NCBI RefSeq assembly: GCF_004349065.1
Contig: NZ_SMKZ01000039.1
Location: 1-63,419, forward strand
Source: Jiangella asiatica
GTDB taxonomy: Bacteria; Actinomycetota; Actinomycetes; Jiangellales; Jiangellaceae
Direction of reading: 5' to 3'
DNA: 63,419 bases
A program made the position numbers and the translations under genes. Shown piece by piece: positions 53,685 to 61,578 of this stretch. Positions within the stretch are counted from its first letter, which is position 1; every line of letters begins with the position of its first letter. Below the pieces are notes generated by a model. The model did no database searches. It was not told where the DNA came from and saw only the letters and a program-made list of their open reading frames with translations.

Positions 53685-54797
53685 ATGACCACACTGCTGC
53701 CGCCAGGCACCACCGACCGGACCGAGCCGGCCGACCCCGGATCGGTCCGCGGCGGCGCGCCGGAGCGCGAGCGCGTGCCGCCGGTCGCCGCGCCGCCGCC
53801 CTCCGTCCCCGGTGACCCGCCCGGGGGCGGAGAGAGCGGCGGGCGCGGTGGCACGCCGTCGCCGGCGAAGGGAGGCCAGCGCAAGCGCACCCGCATACCC
53901 GCCGCCAGTACCTACGTGCCGGCGGTGGCGCTGCAGATCCTGGCCGTCGTGCTGCTGGGCTTCATCGTGCACGTCGTGCTGCTGTCGCAGCTCCAGCACA
54001 CCCGCGACCAGCAGACGGCGTACGCGGACTTCCGGGCCGACCTCGCCAACGCGGTGGCGCCGGTGGGCCAGCTTGCGCCCCCGGAGCTGCCCGAGCCGGG
54101 CCCCGTCGGGGAGGAGCAGGACGAGGAGGAGCCGGACCGGCTGATGGCTCTCGGCACCCCAGTGGCGGTGCTGGAGATCCCCGCGCTCGGCCTCTCCGAG
54201 GTGGTCTTCGAGGGCACCACGTCCGACGTGATGCGTTCCGGGCCCGGACACCGGCGCGACACCGTGCTGCCCGGCCAGGAGGGCACCAGCGTGATCATGG
54301 GCCGGCAGACCACCTACGGCGGGCCGTTCGGCCGCATCCACACGCTGCAGCCCGGCGACCAGATCACCGTCGTCACCGGGCAGGGCGAGCACCTGTACCG
54401 GGTGATCGGCGTCCGCCGCGAAGGCGACCCGCTGCTGCCGCCGGCCGAGGACGGCGAGGGCCGGCTGACACTGGTGACCGCCGACGGGCGGCCGTTGATG
54501 CCGTCGGGCGTGCTCCGGGTCGACGCCGAGCTGGTCTCCGATCCGCATCCGGCGCCGCCCCGAGTGCTCGGCTCGGCCAGCCTGTCCGAGGCCGAGCAGA
54601 CCATGGCCGCCGACGACGGGGCCTGGTACCCGCTGGTGCTGCTCGGCGAGGCGCTGGTGCTGGCGGTGGCCGGGGTCGTCTGGACGCGCCTGCGGCTGGG
54701 CCGATGGCAGGCCTGGGTGGTCGGCATCCCGGTCCTGGCCGCGATAGGCCTGACCACCGCCGACCAGATAGCCCGGCTGCTCCCCAACCTGCTGTGA
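53685..54797 (+). CDS. Sortase-fold membrane protein lacking catalytic His and Cys
   Basis: A 370-residue protein: Pro/Gly-rich cytoplasmic N-terminus (about 80 residues), membrane helix (VALQILAVVLLGFIVHVVLL), then a class E-like sortase fold: IPALGLSEVVFEGTT, GHRRDTVLPGQEG, the loop IMGRQTTYGGPF and the strand RLTLVTADGRPLM. In active class E sortases these read AGHRTTYG and TLVTC. Here the catalytic His is R207 and the Cys is A266. Two more helices follow (YPLVLLGEALVLAVAGVV, WVVGIPVLAAIGL). It therefore cannot do normal transpeptidation. It may be a chaperone or scaffold for surface proteins in this locus. Start ATG 53685 is the first Met; ribosome binding site is weak. Confidence 0.82.
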   Translation: MTTLLPPGTTDRTEPADPGSVRGGAPERERVPPVAAPPPSVPGDPPGGGESGGRGGTPSPAKGGQRKRTRIPAASTYVPAVALQILAVVLLGFIVHVVLLSQLQHTRDQQTAYADFRADLANAVAPVGQLAPPELPEPGPVGEEQDEEEPDRLMALGTPVAVLEIPALGLSEVVFEGTTSDVMRSGPGHRRDTVLPGQEGTSVIMGRQTTYGGPFGRIHTLQPGDQITVVTGQGEHLYRVIGVRREGDPLLPPAEDGEGRLTLVTADGRPLMPSGVLRVDAELVSDPHPAPPRVLGSASLSEAEQTMAADDGAWYPLVLLGEALVLAVAGVVWTRLRLGRWQAWVVGIPVLAAIGLTTADQIARLLPNLL

Positions 54798-54823
54798 CAC
54801 ACCACGAGTGAGGGACACGATCC

Positions 54824-55681
54824 ATGAGCGCTGTGACCGACCACACCACCACCCTCCCGGCCGCGGGCCCGTCGACGAACGGCGCGTCGGCGAGCGACCG
54901 GTCGACCCTGGCCGGACTGGACGCGCGGTCGATCTCGGCCTGGTTCGGCACGCACAAGGTGCTCGACCGGGTGTCGCTGACCATGCACGCGGGTGAGGTG
55001 ACGGCGCTGATCGGCCCGTCCGGGTGCGGCAAGTCCACGTTCCTGCGGATCCTCAACCGCATGCACGAGCTGATCCCCTCGGCGTCGCTGGCCGGTGAGG
55101 TACTGCTGGACGGGCAGGACATCTACGCGGCGAACCGCCGCCTGACCGACGCCCGCCGCCAGATCGGGATGGTGTTCCAGAAGCCGAATCCGTTCCCGGC
55201 GATGTCGATCTACGACAACGTCGTGGCCGGGCTCAAGCTGACCGGCCTGCGGGCGTCGCGCCGGGAGAAGGACGACCTGGTGGAGTCCTGCCTGACCAAG
55301 GCGGGGCTGTGGAAGGAGGTCCGCGACCGCATCCGCCAGCCCGGCGGCGCCTTGTCCGGTGGGCAGCAGCAGCGCCTGTGCATCGCCCGGTCGCTCGCCA
55401 TCAAGCCGCGGGTGCTGCTCATGGACGAGCCGTGCTCCGCGCTGGACCCCACGTCGACGCGGCGCATCGAGGAGACCATCGCCGAGCTGGTGTCCGAGGT
55501 GACCATCGTCATCGTCACGCACAACATGCAGCAGGCCGCCCGCGTCTCCGACCGGTGCGCGTTCTTCCTCGCCTCGCACAGCACACCGGGTGTCATCGTC
55601 GAGCACGGTCCCACGTCGGTCATGTTCGAGAACCCGCAGGACGAGCGGACCAGCGACTACGTGCACGGGCGGTTCGGGTGA
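54824..55681 (+). CDS. pstB: Phosphate ABC transporter ATPase PstB
   Basis: The 285-residue ATPase powers PstCA. Motifs: GPSGCGKSTFLRILNRMHELIPSA-like Walker A region (GPSGCGKST), QIGMVFQKPNPFPAMSIYDNV, signature LSGGQQQRLCIARSLA and VLLMDEPCSALDPTSTRRIEE. Typical PstB length is about 260; there is a 30-residue N-terminal extension. GAGGGA lies before ATG 54824. The last bases overlap the lytic transglycosylase start (GTGA). Its position after sortase-like genes, not next to pstA, is unusual. Confidence 0.93.
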   Translation: MSAVTDHTTTLPAAGPSTNGASASDRSTLAGLDARSISAWFGTHKVLDRVSLTMHAGEVTALIGPSGCGKSTFLRILNRMHELIPSASLAGEVLLDGQDIYAANRRLTDARRQIGMVFQKPNPFPAMSIYDNVVAGLKLTGLRASRREKDDLVESCLTKAGLWKEVRDRIRQPGGALSGGQQQRLCIARSLAIKPRVLLMDEPCSALDPTSTRRIEETIAELVSEVTIVIVTHNMQQAARVSDRCAFFLASHSTPGVIVEHGPTSVMFENPQDERTSDYVHGRFG

Positions 55682-56391
55682 GCGGGCGCGCCCCGACCGC
55701 GCTCGCGATGCTGGCGGTGCTCGCCGTCGCCGGCGCGGTGGCCGTCATGTCCCGCGCCGTGCCCGGGCCGCAGCCAGCGGCGCCGCTGCCGCCGGCCCCG
55801 GTCGGGGATCGCCCGGACGACCCGACGACGGTCTCGCCGGTGTGGGCCGACGCCGTGGCCGAGCGCACCGGCATCCCCGGCCGCGCCCTCGTCGCCTACG
55901 CCGCCGCCACCCTGCGGCTGGACGCCGAGCAGCCCGGCTGCCGGCTGGGCTGGCCGACGCTGGCCGCCATCGGCGCCGTCGAGTCCGCGCACGGCACGTA
56001 CGGCGGCACCCACGTCGAGCCCGACGGGCGCACCGCCGAGCCGATCACCGGGATTCCACTCGACGGCAGCGAAGGCGTCGCGGCCATCGAGGACAGTGAC
56101 GACGGCGAGCTGGACGGCGACGACGCCTGGGACCGCGCCGTCGGCCCGATGCAGTTCATCCCGTCGACCTGGCGGCAGTGGTCCGCCGACGGCAACGGCG
56201 ACGGTCGCGCCGACGTGCACAACCTCGACGACGTGGCGCTGGCCGCGGGCCGGTACCTGTGTGCCAGCGGCGGCGACCTCAGCGATGGCACGAACTGGCG
56301 GCAGGCGGTGCTCTCGTACAACCGCTCTGCCGAGTACGCGACCACGGTCCTCGACACCGCGAACGACTACGCGCGGGCCAGCAAGGGGTGA
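55678..56391 (+). CDS. Lytic transglycosylase-like secreted protein (SLT_2 type)
   Basis: A 237-residue protein with an N-terminal membrane or signal segment (ALAMLAVLAVAGAVAVM). The catalytic domain has LAAIGAVESAHGTYGG (catalytic Glu), RAVGPMQFIPSTWRQW, DVHNLDDVALAAGRYLC and AVLSYNRSAEYATTVL, the order of MltB-like/SLT enzymes that cleave peptidoglycan to anhydromuropeptides. It overlaps pstB by four bases. In this locus it may open the wall for surface complexes. A calcium-like DGNGDGRAD segment is present. The stop lies within a few bases of the PASTA kinase start. Confidence 0.88.
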   Translation: MSGRAPTALAMLAVLAVAGAVAVMSRAVPGPQPAAPLPPAPVGDRPDDPTTVSPVWADAVAERTGIPGRALVAYAAATLRLDAEQPGCRLGWPTLAAIGAVESAHGTYGGTHVEPDGRTAEPITGIPLDGSEGVAAIEDSDDGELDGDDAWDRAVGPMQFIPSTWRQWSADGNGDGRADVHNLDDVALAAGRYLCASGGDLSDGTNWRQAVLSYNRSAEYATTVLDTANDYARASKG

Positions 56392-56396
56392 CACGC

Positions 56397-58337
56397 GTGA
56401 CCGTCGACGACCTCGCCCGCCGGCCGGCCGTACCGCGCGGCACCGTCCTCGGCGGCCGGTACGAGCTGGGCGAGCAGCTGGGCGCGGGTGGGTTCGCGAC
56501 GGTGTACGCCGGCCGCGACACGCGGCTGGGCCGGCCGGTCGCGATCAAGGTGCTGCGCCCGGACCTGGCCGCCGACGCCGGCGCACAGGCCGAGTTCCAG
56601 GTCGAGGCGGCGGCAGCGGCGATGCTCACCCACCCCGGCATCGTCGTCGTCCACGACGTGGGCGCTGACGACGTCGTGGGCGAGGCGGGCGCGGCGCCCC
56701 TCGCGTGGATCGCGATGGAGCGGGTGCGCGGCCGGACGCTGCGCGAGGTGATGGCCGACGGTCCGGCCGACCTGCGCACCGCCCTCCACGTGACCGGTGA
56801 GGTGCTGGCCGCGCTCGAGCATGCCCATCGGCACGGGATCGTGCACCGCGACATCAGCCCCGGCAACGTGATGATCACCGACGACGGCACGGTGAAGGTC
56901 CTCGACTTCGGCCTGGCCGTGGCGCCGGCGACCGCCCCGGACGATGCTCGCGCCGACGTCGTGCGCGGCAGCGTCGCCTACGTGTCGCCGGAACAGGCCC
57001 AGGGCTTGCCCGCCGATCACCGCAGCGACCTGTACTCCACCGGTTGCCTGCTGTTCGCGCTGGTCACTGGCGCGCCCCCCTACCTGGCGGCGACGGTGGG
57101 CGAGGTGGCGACGATGCACGTGACCGCGCCGGTGCCGGCGGCCTCGCAGCGCCGTCCGGAGGTCCCCGCCGCTGTCGATGCTCTGCTCGCGTCGGCGCTG
57201 GCCAAGGAGCCATCGGCGCGGCCCGCGTCGGCCGCGGCGATGCGTGCCGAGGTTCGCCAGGTCGCGGACGGCCTCGGCGCCGATGACGGCCGGACGACGG
57301 TGATCCCGCGGGTCTCGACGACGACGGCGTTCGTGCCGGTCCCCGAGGCGCGCCGGGTGGCCGAGCGCCGCCGGTACGAGCCGCCGCGCATCGTGCCCGC
57401 GCAGCCGCTGGTGGAGCCGTGGGCGCCGCCGCCGTCCGGTGCGGAGCGCTCGGGGGCATGGTCGGTGACGCTGGTCCTGACCGCGCTGGCCGGGGTCGTG
57501 GCCCTGGTGCTCTGGCTGCTGGCCGGCCGGGGGGAGGAACCGTTGGCGACGGTGACCGTTCCGGACGTGACCGGCCAGACCGCCCAGGCGGCCCGGCAGA
57601 CGCTCGACGCGGCCGGGATGCGCGACGGCAGCATCCGCACCGAGCCACACGACTCGGTCCCGGCCGGCCAGGTGATACGGACCGACCCGGCCGCCGGCCG
57701 GTCGGTGCCGGCCGACACCGCCGTGCTCCTGCTCGTCTCCGGCGGCCCCGAGGCGGCGCCGGTCGTCGCGGTGCCGCAGTTGGAGGGCGCCACCCTTGCC
57801 GAGGCCCGCGACCTGCTGGACCGGACCGGGCTGGTCCTCGGCGAACTGCGGCGCCGGGACTCGGCCCGGCCCGCCGACACCGTCCTGGTCAGCGGGCCCG
57901 CCGTGGGCGCGAGCGTGCAGCCGGGCGCCGTCGTGACCCTCACCCTGGCCAGCGGCAACCAGGTGGTCCCCGCCGTCGTCGGCCAGGACGTCGGCGTGGC
58001 CCGGGCCGGCATCCAGGACGCTGGGTTCCAGGTCGCCGAGACACCGGCCGAGAGCGACGAGCCCGCCGGAACCGTGCTGGCCGTCCAGCCCGCGGCCGGG
58101 GCGAGCCTGCGGCTGGGTTCGACCGTGACGCTTGTCGTGGCGACCGGCGCGTCGCCGACCGCTGACCCCGGCGGCGAGCCGGACCCGTCGCCGTCGACGC
58201 CGGAGCCGACCGGGCCCAGCCCGACACCCACGCCCACCGGTCCGTCGATCGCGCCGCCCGAGACCAACCCGTCCGAGCCGACCGACTGGTCCGATGTCGG
58301 CGACCCGTCCGCCCCGCCCGGAGGTGACCTCACATGA
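56397..58337 (+). CDS. Transmembrane PASTA Ser/Thr protein kinase
   Basis: The 646-residue protein has a PknB-like kinase domain (residues 20-290): Gly loop GAGGFATVYAG, K51 (VAIKVL), HRDISPGN with D152, and DFG with D170. The Lys that usually follows HRD (HRDxKP) is Ser154, a variant also known in other bacterial kinases. A membrane helix (about 354-377) leads to three PASTA repeats (VPDVTGQTAQAARQTLDAAG, VPQLEGATLAEARDLLDR, VPAVVGQDVGVARAGIQDAG) that bind peptidoglycan or muropeptides. A Pro/Ser/Thr-rich tail ends it. AAGGGG supports GTG 56397; GTG 56388, overlapping the previous stop, is an alternative. It may sense wall cleavage by the adjacent transglycosylase. Confidence 0.9.
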   Translation: MTVDDLARRPAVPRGTVLGGRYELGEQLGAGGFATVYAGRDTRLGRPVAIKVLRPDLAADAGAQAEFQVEAAAAAMLTHPGIVVVHDVGADDVVGEAGAAPLAWIAMERVRGRTLREVMADGPADLRTALHVTGEVLAALEHAHRHGIVHRDISPGNVMITDDGTVKVLDFGLAVAPATAPDDARADVVRGSVAYVSPEQAQGLPADHRSDLYSTGCLLFALVTGAPPYLAATVGEVATMHVTAPVPAASQRRPEVPAAVDALLASALAKEPSARPASAAAMRAEVRQVADGLGADDGRTTVIPRVSTTTAFVPVPEARRVAERRRYEPPRIVPAQPLVEPWAPPPSGAERSGAWSVTLVLTALAGVVALVLWLLAGRGEEPLATVTVPDVTGQTAQAARQTLDAAGMRDGSIRTEPHDSVPAGQVIRTDPAAGRSVPADTAVLLLVSGGPEAAPVVAVPQLEGATLAEARDLLDRTGLVLGELRRRDSARPADTVLVSGPAVGASVQPGAVVTLTLASGNQVVPAVVGQDVGVARAGIQDAGFQVAETPAESDEPAGTVLAVQPAAGASLRLGSTVTLVVATGASPTADPGGEPDPSPSTPEPTGPSPTPTPTGPSIAPPETNPSEPTDWSDVGDPSAPPGGDLT

Positions 58338-59605
58338 GCCGTGGACTCAGCGCCGTGCTGGTGCTCCTGGCGGCCGCCGCGGCCGTCGGCTTCTACCTCA
58401 CCGCTGGCCAGAACCCGGAGCCGCCTCCCGGTCCGGGCGCGGTCGAGCCGGTGGAGGTGCTGACGGCGGAGGCTCCGGCCGCGCCGGTGCCGGAGCCGTT
58501 GACGCAGCCACCAGCGGCGAGCGACGCGCCGGCGTCGTCGGACGCGGTGGACGGCGCGCCGGGTGAGCAGCGACCGTCGGCGGCACCGACCGCCGCACCA
58601 GCGCCGGCGGCAACGCCGGGCGAGCCGGCGGGTACGCCGTCGTCGCCGGCCCAGCCGCCGGCGCCGCGCACGTCGCAGCTCTACCTCACCGCGCCCGGGC
58701 TGACCGATCCGGGCACGACGGAAATGTTCACCGCGACCTGGGTCGACGCCGAGGGCTACGGCTTGGACGGCGTCGTCGAGCTGCAGCGCGCCGAGGGCGC
58801 CACCTGGGTGCCGGTGGCCGAGCTGACCACCGAGGTCGGCCGCGCCAGCACGAGCGTCACCGTGGCCGCGTCGGCCGTCTACCGGCTGGCGTTCCGCGGC
58901 AGCGACGAGCTCGACCCGCAGGTCTCCGCCGAGGTCGCCGTCATCGCGGAGACCCGGCTCGAGTCCGCCGTCACCGTCACCGCGACGCCGCAGAGCGTAC
59001 CGGCCGGCGACGCCGTCGACGTCGCGGTGACCTGGCGCAATGCCGACGACGTGCCGATCATCGGCGACCTGCAGGTCCAGGAGCTGCGGGACGGGTCGTG
59101 GGTGACGGTGACCACCGTGACGACCGGCTCCGACGGCGTCGCCGCAACCGCGGTGACGCCACCGGCGACGAGGGAGTACCGCGCGGTCTACCCCGGCGGG
59201 ACCCGGTACCTGCCGGTGACCAGCGACCCTGTCACGGTGACGGCCATCGCGGCGGCGACGATCCCGGTCAGCCGGTGCGCGACGCAGGCCGACGTCGACG
59301 CGCTGCTGCCCGGTGTCGGCTGCCACTACACGTCCGTGAGCGCGGGCGTCTTCGTCGTCGGCCACGACTACCACGGCAACGCCTGGTGGAACGAGTTGCC
59401 CATGGGCGCCTACGTCGAGCTCACCGGCGAGCAGGCCGGACTCTACGAAGTGGTCGACCGGGTCATCGCGCCCGGCCGGGCCGGCGAGCTCGGACCGGCG
59501 TCGCAGTGGACCTGCGGCGAGCGGTGCGACGTCATCCTGCAGACCTGCGTCGGCGACAACACCGGCTTCACCTGGCTGCGCCGCCTGGACGCCGCGGCCG
59601 CTTGA
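58334..59605 (+). CDS. Exported protein with Ig-like domains and a sortase-like C-terminal domain
   Basis: A 423-residue protein with signal anchor (AVLVLLAAAAAVGFYLT), a Pro/Ala linker (about 25-110), two Ig-like domains (YLTAPGLTDPGTTEMFTATW; TATPQSVPAGDAVDVAVTW) and a C-terminal domain: VGHDYHGNAWWNELPMGAYVEL, YEVVDRVIAPGRA and CDVILQTCVGDNTGFTWLRRL. The His near GHDYHG, the LQTC cysteine and the late Arg pair resemble the His-Cys-Arg triad of sortases, so it might supply activity that the sortase-fold protein at 53685 lacks. Homology is judged by eye and is not certain. The start overlaps the kinase stop by four bases (ATGA). A hairpin follows the stop immediately. Confidence 0.7.
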   Translation: MSRGLSAVLVLLAAAAAVGFYLTAGQNPEPPPGPGAVEPVEVLTAEAPAAPVPEPLTQPPAASDAPASSDAVDGAPGEQRPSAAPTAAPAPAATPGEPAGTPSSPAQPPAPRTSQLYLTAPGLTDPGTTEMFTATWVDAEGYGLDGVVELQRAEGATWVPVAELTTEVGRASTSVTVAASAVYRLAFRGSDELDPQVSAEVAVIAETRLESAVTVTATPQSVPAGDAVDVAVTWRNADDVPIIGDLQVQELRDGSWVTVTTVTTGSDGVAATAVTPPATREYRAVYPGGTRYLPVTSDPVTVTAIAAATIPVSRCATQADVDALLPGVGCHYTSVSAGVFVVGHDYHGNAWWNELPMGAYVELTGEQAGLYEVVDRVIAPGRAGELGPASQWTCGERCDVILQTCVGDNTGFTWLRRLDAAAA

Positions 59606-59661
59606 CGGTCGACATCGTCCGTTGGAGCGCCGATCGGGCCCGCCAGCGACGATGTGGACCG
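59606..59661 (+). terminator. Hairpin ending the phosphate/surface locus
   Basis: CGGTCGACATCGTC (59606-59619) pairs with GACGATGTGGACCG (59648-59661) with one mismatch. It begins right after the last stop codon. No T-run follows. Confidence 0.6.
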
Positions 59662-60032
59662 TCCGGCGCCGCCTGTTGTCCACAGATCGCGACCGGGGTT
59701 TTCGACGGCGTCGGGTGCGGGCGATAGTCGGGACGTGTCCTCCAGCCCGAGCACGATCCCGCGCGGTCGTGACAAGCTGGCCGGTTCGGCCGGGTGCTCG
59801 TGGCGAACCGGCCCCGGAGGGAGCCCGTCGCCTGGTGGCCAACGGACGACCCGTCCATCGGCCAGGACGGCCGGCTCATAGCGTGAATCCGCGCTCCACC
59901 GTCGAAATCGTCGTGCACGCCGCGGACCGGCACTCCGAGCGACGATTTCGGCCGTGCAGCCGGGCGATCGTCACCTTCTGTACGTCTCCACACAAGACAG
60001 AGGACGGGTCCATCAGTCACCATGGGGGCGTG
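59662..60032. other. Intergenic stretch, no supported gene
   Basis: Contains one DnaA-box-like TTGTCCACA (59676-59684), a long inverted repeat (listed separately) and a possible short frame starting GTG near 59734 that reads VSSSPSTIPRGRDKLAG. None of these is enough to call a gene. The GGGGG near 60024-60028 is the likely ribosome binding site for the next gene. Confidence 0.5.
59903..59950. repeat. Inverted repeat with perfect 11-bp arms
   Basis: CGAAATCGTCG (59903-59913) and CGACGATTTCG (59940-59950) flank a 26-base loop upstream of the YbhN-like gene. It may be a regulatory hairpin or a genomic palindromic repeat. Confidence 0.5.
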
Positions 60033-61151
60033 ATGGAACCCAAGCAGGAGCCGGCGGCCCGGCGGAGCGCACCTTTCAGCAGCGCCCGCCGGGTCGTTGC
60101 TCTGCTGGCCATCGTGGCCGGGTTGACCGCGGTCGGGCTGCTGGTCGTTCCGGTGGCGGTGCCCAATCTGACCGCCGCGATGGAGCGCAGCCCGCTCGTG
60201 CCCCTGATGGTCGCGATGTGCTGGGTCCTGGCGACGCTGTCGTCGGTGGCCGGCAAGCGGGTCATCTGCGCCGGCTACCTCGACTGGACCGGTACGGCGA
60301 CGGCGCACGTGGGCGGCACGGTGGCCAACCGCGTGGTGCCCGCCGGCGTCGGCGCGGCCGGCGTGTTCGTCGCCGCCCTGCACCGCGGCGGCGCGACGAC
60401 GACGGTGGCCGCGGGCGTGGTCGCGCTGTGGGCGGCCGCCGGCGGGCTGGCACACGGCGCTGGCCTGCTGCTCGGGCTCGCCTGGCTGCGTGAAGGCTGG
60501 TACGGCGTCCTCGCGGCCGTGGTGGCGCTGATCGTGCTGGCCATCGGGGTCCGGCTGATCGCCATCCGCATCGCCCGCGCCGTGCGCGAGGGACGCTGGA
60601 GCCCTCGGTGGCGCCTGCGCCGTCGGCCGCCGGAGTCCGACGCGGTAGGCGGCCGGATCGCGCGGCTGCGTTCGGCGGTGCGCGACATGGTCGCCGTCGT
60701 CCGGGCCCGGCCAGTGATGGCGTTGGCCGCCGTCGGCGCCCAGCTGGTGTCCACGCTGTGCCTGGCCGCGGGGTTCGCCGCCGCGGCGACCGGCCTCGGC
60801 GTGCCGGTGAACCTCGGCGTCGGCATGGCCGCATACCTCGCCGGCACCGCGCTGGCGGCCGCCATGCCCACCCCGGCCGGCATCGGCTCGGCCGAGACGG
60901 CGCTGGTGGGCGCGTTGATGCTGGCCGGCGCCGGGGTTGGCGAGGCGCTGCCGGCGGTGTTGCTGTTCCGGGCGGTGATCCTGCTGGCGCCCGTGGTGAC
61001 GGCGACGGCGATGGGCGCGGCCTGGTTGACCCGGCGGGCCGCGCGGTGTGTCGGGAACGTCGCGGCCGGGCCTGGCCCTGTCGTCGAGGCCGTGGCCGCG
61101 CCGGAGCCCGACCCCGTCATTCCGGCGCCCTCGCGACCCGACGGAAGCTGA
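60033..61151 (+). CDS. YbhN/LPG-synthase-TM-type integral membrane protein
   Basis: A 372-residue protein with about eight membrane helices and family motifs: NRVVPAGVGAAGVFVAALHRGG and late AAMPTPAGIGSAETALVGALMLAG. These occur in UPF0104/YbhN proteins and in the flippase half of MprF, which move lipids or lipid-linked sugars. Here the catalytic lysyltransferase half is absent. The first strong membrane segment begins at RRVVALLAIVAGLTAVGLLVV. ATG 60033 (or GTG 60030) follows GGGGG; a longer frame upstream has no support. The 3' end overlaps an MFS relic by 35 bases on the opposite strand. Confidence 0.82.
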   Translation: MEPKQEPAARRSAPFSSARRVVALLAIVAGLTAVGLLVVPVAVPNLTAAMERSPLVPLMVAMCWVLATLSSVAGKRVICAGYLDWTGTATAHVGGTVANRVVPAGVGAAGVFVAALHRGGATTTVAAGVVALWAAAGGLAHGAGLLLGLAWLREGWYGVLAAVVALIVLAIGVRLIAIRIARAVREGRWSPRWRLRRRPPESDAVGGRIARLRSAVRDMVAVVRARPVMALAAVGAQLVSTLCLAAGFAAAATGLGVPVNLGVGMAAYLAGTALAAAMPTPAGIGSAETALVGALMLAGAGVGEALPAVLLFRAVILLAPVVTATAMGAAWLTRRAARCVGNVAAGPGPVVEAVAAPEPDPVIPAPSRPDGS

Positions 61152-61505
61152 GCGCCACCGCGAACGCCAGCGCCGCGATCACCGCCGACGCCATGAACGC
61201 GTCGGTCATGGCGGCCATCACGACGTCGTGGCCGGCGGCGCCCGCGGCGGCCGCGTCCCGGCTGGCCGTACCGAACACCGTCACCAGGATCGCCAGCCCG
61301 AGCGTGCCGCCGGCCTGTTGCATCGTCTGCAGCACACCACCCGCGGCGCCGGTGTCGGCGGGCGGGACGCTGGTCGTGATCACGACGTTGAGCGGTGAGA
61401 ACGCCAGGCCCATGCCGAGCCCATGATCAGCATCGGGACGAGCAGGCCGGTCGCGTAGCCACTCTCGACGCTCAGCCGGGTGAGCAGCAGGCGGACGGTG
61501 GACAT
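61117..61505 (-). pseudogene. C-terminal fragment of a DHA2-type MFS transporter
   Basis: The frame from 61413 reads MGLAFSPLNVVITTSV, then GAAGGVLQTMQQAGGTLGLA and a last membrane helix, typical of EmrB/QacA C-termini. Upstream in another frame LLLTRLSVESGYATGLLVPM joins it after one missing base near 61420. The first two thirds of the transporter are absent. Confidence 0.65.
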
Positions 61506-61512
61506 CAGCGCG

Positions 61513-61578
61513 GTGCCGATGCTGGACCGCCTGTTCGACGTCATGCTCGAAGGTCTGCGCCCTACCCGCCCCGCGTGA
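61513..61578 (+). pseudogene. C-terminal scrap of a TetR-family regulator
   Basis: Twenty-one codons read VPMLDRLFDVMLEGLRPTRPA before the stop at 61576-61578, like the last helix of TetR proteins. The DNA-binding domain is absent. It abuts the MFS relic, suggesting deletion of a regulator-transporter pair. Confidence 0.4.

Noticed and set aside
59676-59684. DnaA-box-like TTGTCCACA, with related GTCCACA at about 21790 and 21827
   Set aside because: Single scattered copies without clustered boxes, AT-rich DNA or dnaA/dnaN neighbours do not make an origin.
59622-60032. N-terminal extension of the YbhN-like protein in the same open frame
   Set aside because: The extension is Arg-rich, lacks a ribosome binding site and crosses an inverted repeat; homologous sequence begins after ATG 60033.
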